Positions 62,924-64,000 of a DNA stretch of 64,000 nt are shown piece after piece. The DNA comes from Actinokineospora xionganensis. Lineage in GTDB: Bacteria; Actinomycetota; Actinomycetes; Mycobacteriales; Pseudonocardiaceae. The notes below the pieces were generated by a model, which was not told where the DNA came from, did no database searches, and worked only from the letters and a program-made list of their open reading frames with translations. The stretch is taken from positions 434,001-498,000 of the forward strand of contig NZ_JABVED010000003.1 of NCBI RefSeq assembly GCF_014323725.1, in the 5' to 3' direction. The translations under genes and the position numbers were made by a program. Position 1 is the stretch's first letter. The number at the start of each line of letters is the position of its first letter.

Positions 62924-64000
62924 CTAGCTCACGCGTAGTTGCCGCGCGATCACCATTCGCTGTATTTGGTTCGTCCCTTCAAAAATCTGCGGGACCTTGG
63001 CCTCGCGCATATAACGCTCGACAGGGAAATCGCGCGTGTAGCCCGCTCCACCCAGGACCTGGACCGCGTCGGTTGTGACCTTCATCGCGGCGTCGGTGGC
63101 CACCAGCTTCGCGATCGAGGCCTGTCGCAGGAACGGGAGTCCGCGATCGCGCCTGCGGGCGGCCTCCAAATAGGTCGCCCGCGCCGACTCGACGGCGGCG
63201 GCCATGTCGGCGAGGAGGAACTCGACGCCCTGGAAGTCGATGATGGACTTGCCGAACTGCACCCGCTGCTTCGCGTAGGCGACGGCCTCGTCGAGCGCGG
63301 CCTGCGCCAGGCCCACCGCGCAGGCGGCGATGCCGAGGCGGCCGGAGTTGAGGGCGACGAGGGCGATCTTGAGGCCCTGCCCCTCGGCGCCGAGGAGCCG
63401 GTCGGCGTCGACCCGGGCGCCGTCGAAGATCATCTGGGCGGTGGTGGAGCCGGTCAGGCCCATCTTGCGTTCCGGCGCGGCGGCGGACAGGCCCGGTGTG
63501 TCGGCGTCCACCAGCAGGCAGCTGATGCCCTTGCCCTTGGAGCCATCGTCTGTGTCGAAAAAGGAAGTACGGACCATGGTCGTGTAGAAGTCGGCGTGGC
63601 CCGCGTGGGTGATCCACGCCTTGGTGCCGTTCACCACGTACTGGTCGCCGTCGCGGACCGCCCTGGTGGACAGCGCCGCCGCGTCGGAGCCCGCGTGGGT
63701 CTCCGAGAGGGCGTACGCGCCGAGCAGGTCGCCGCCGAGCATGTCCGGCAGGAAGCGCTCGCGCTGCTCGTCGCTGCCGTATTCGGCCAGGGCGAAACAG
63801 GACATGGTGTGCACCGACAGGCCGACGCCGACCGACATCCAGGCGGCGGCGATCTCTTCGAGGACCTGCAGATAGACCTCGTAGGACAGGGCCGCGCCGC
63901 CCCACTTCTCCGCGTACGGGAGACCGAGCAGGCCGCTGCGTCCGAGGAGCTTGAACTGCTCGCGCGGGAACCGCTCCTCTTCCTCGTACTGGCTCGCCAG
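62924..64000 (-). CDS. Acyl-CoA dehydrogenase (N-terminus outside window)
   Basis: 358 residues visible plus stop. Flavoenzyme oxidising acyl-CoA. GGDLLGAYALSETHAGSDAA (FAD/substrate motif), VVNGTKAWITHAGHADFY, GRLGIAACAVGLAQAALDEA, YAKQRVQFGKSIIDFQGVEF, VQVLGGAGYTRDFPVERYMR and the catalytic-Glu region PQIFEGTNQIQRMVIARQL are all present. It enters from the right edge, so its start and operon context are not visible. Confidence 0.95.
   Translation of the reverse strand: MASQYEEEERFPREQFKLLGRSGLLGLPYAEKWGGAALSYEVYLQVLEEIAAAWMSVGVGLSVHTMSCFALAEYGSDEQRERFLPDMLGGDLLGAYALSETHAGSDAAALSTRAVRDGDQYVVNGTKAWITHAGHADFYTTMVRTSFFDTDDGSKGKGISCLLVDADTPGLSAAAPERKMGLTGSTTAQMIFDGARVDADRLLGAEGQGLKIALVALNSGRLGIAACAVGLAQAALDEAVAYAKQRVQFGKSIIDFQGVEFLLADMAAAVESARATYLEAARRRDRGLPFLRQASIAKLVATDAAMKVTTDAVQVLGGAGYTRDFPVERYMREAKVPQIFEGTNQIQRMVIARQLRVS

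Overview
The window is high-GC actinobacterial DNA. DUF397/XRE pairs, a DUF3558 lipoprotein, an Rpf-type secreted transglycosylase and SepH point to Pseudonocardiales (Actinokineospora, Lentzea or Saccharothrix-like); this placement is inference. From memory, much of the gene order follows the Mycobacterium tuberculosis block Rv0862c-Rv0889c: helicase-associated protein, small ORF, moaC, mog, moaE, rpfA, moaD, moaA, cold-shock protein, DUF2771, MFS, DUF2530, SpoU methylase, DUF2537, sepH, serC, citA. Species-specific blocks are inserted between these.

Layout. 1-10.7 kb is molybdenum metabolism: moaC, a mog-moaE fusion, moaA-moaD, a TOBE-type regulator and modABC. An ACT-domain malic enzyme and rpfA are interspersed. 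rpfA lies behind a c-di-AMP (ydaO-type) riboswitch and a CRP-like site. 10.7-14.4 kb holds phosphatases and decayed XRE/DUF3558 genes. 14.5-20.8 kb carries an acyl-CoA ligase, an Nramp transporter, a TetR regulator and a HAD phosphatase gene split by a tnpB-only insertion element. 20.7-33.2 kb holds the cold-shock protein, DUF2771, membrane transporters, a DUF3027/GHKL-ATPase pair, a purine permease and superoxide dismutase. Next to sodA is an iron box that faces no protein gene. 33.2-46 kb holds a GCS2 ligase, an rRNA methylase, DUF2537, an ArsR-SRPBCC-VOC operon, a heterodimeric ABC exporter, SepH and SerC. 46-50.9 kb is one five-gene set: ABC ATPase, permease, sensor kinase, response regulator and beta-lactamase-fold protein. 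50.9-64 kb holds an exported FN3 protein, an XRE/DUF397 pair, citrate synthase, PdxH, permeases, a TetR/MBL pair, an aldose epimerase/amidohydrolase pair and an acyl-CoA dehydrogenase cut by the window edge.

The least explained signals are non-coding. (1) A family of long inverted repeats built from a roughly 21-bp unit (core GAGTCCAACGTTCAGAAC) sits 2-13 bp after the stop codon of four unrelated genes. (2) A second small hairpin family follows two other stop codons. (3) An iron box plus terminator with no gene between them could be an iron-regulated small RNA next to sodA. Many genes also have a TANNNT hexamer 6-8 bp before the start codon, as expected of leaderless transcripts.
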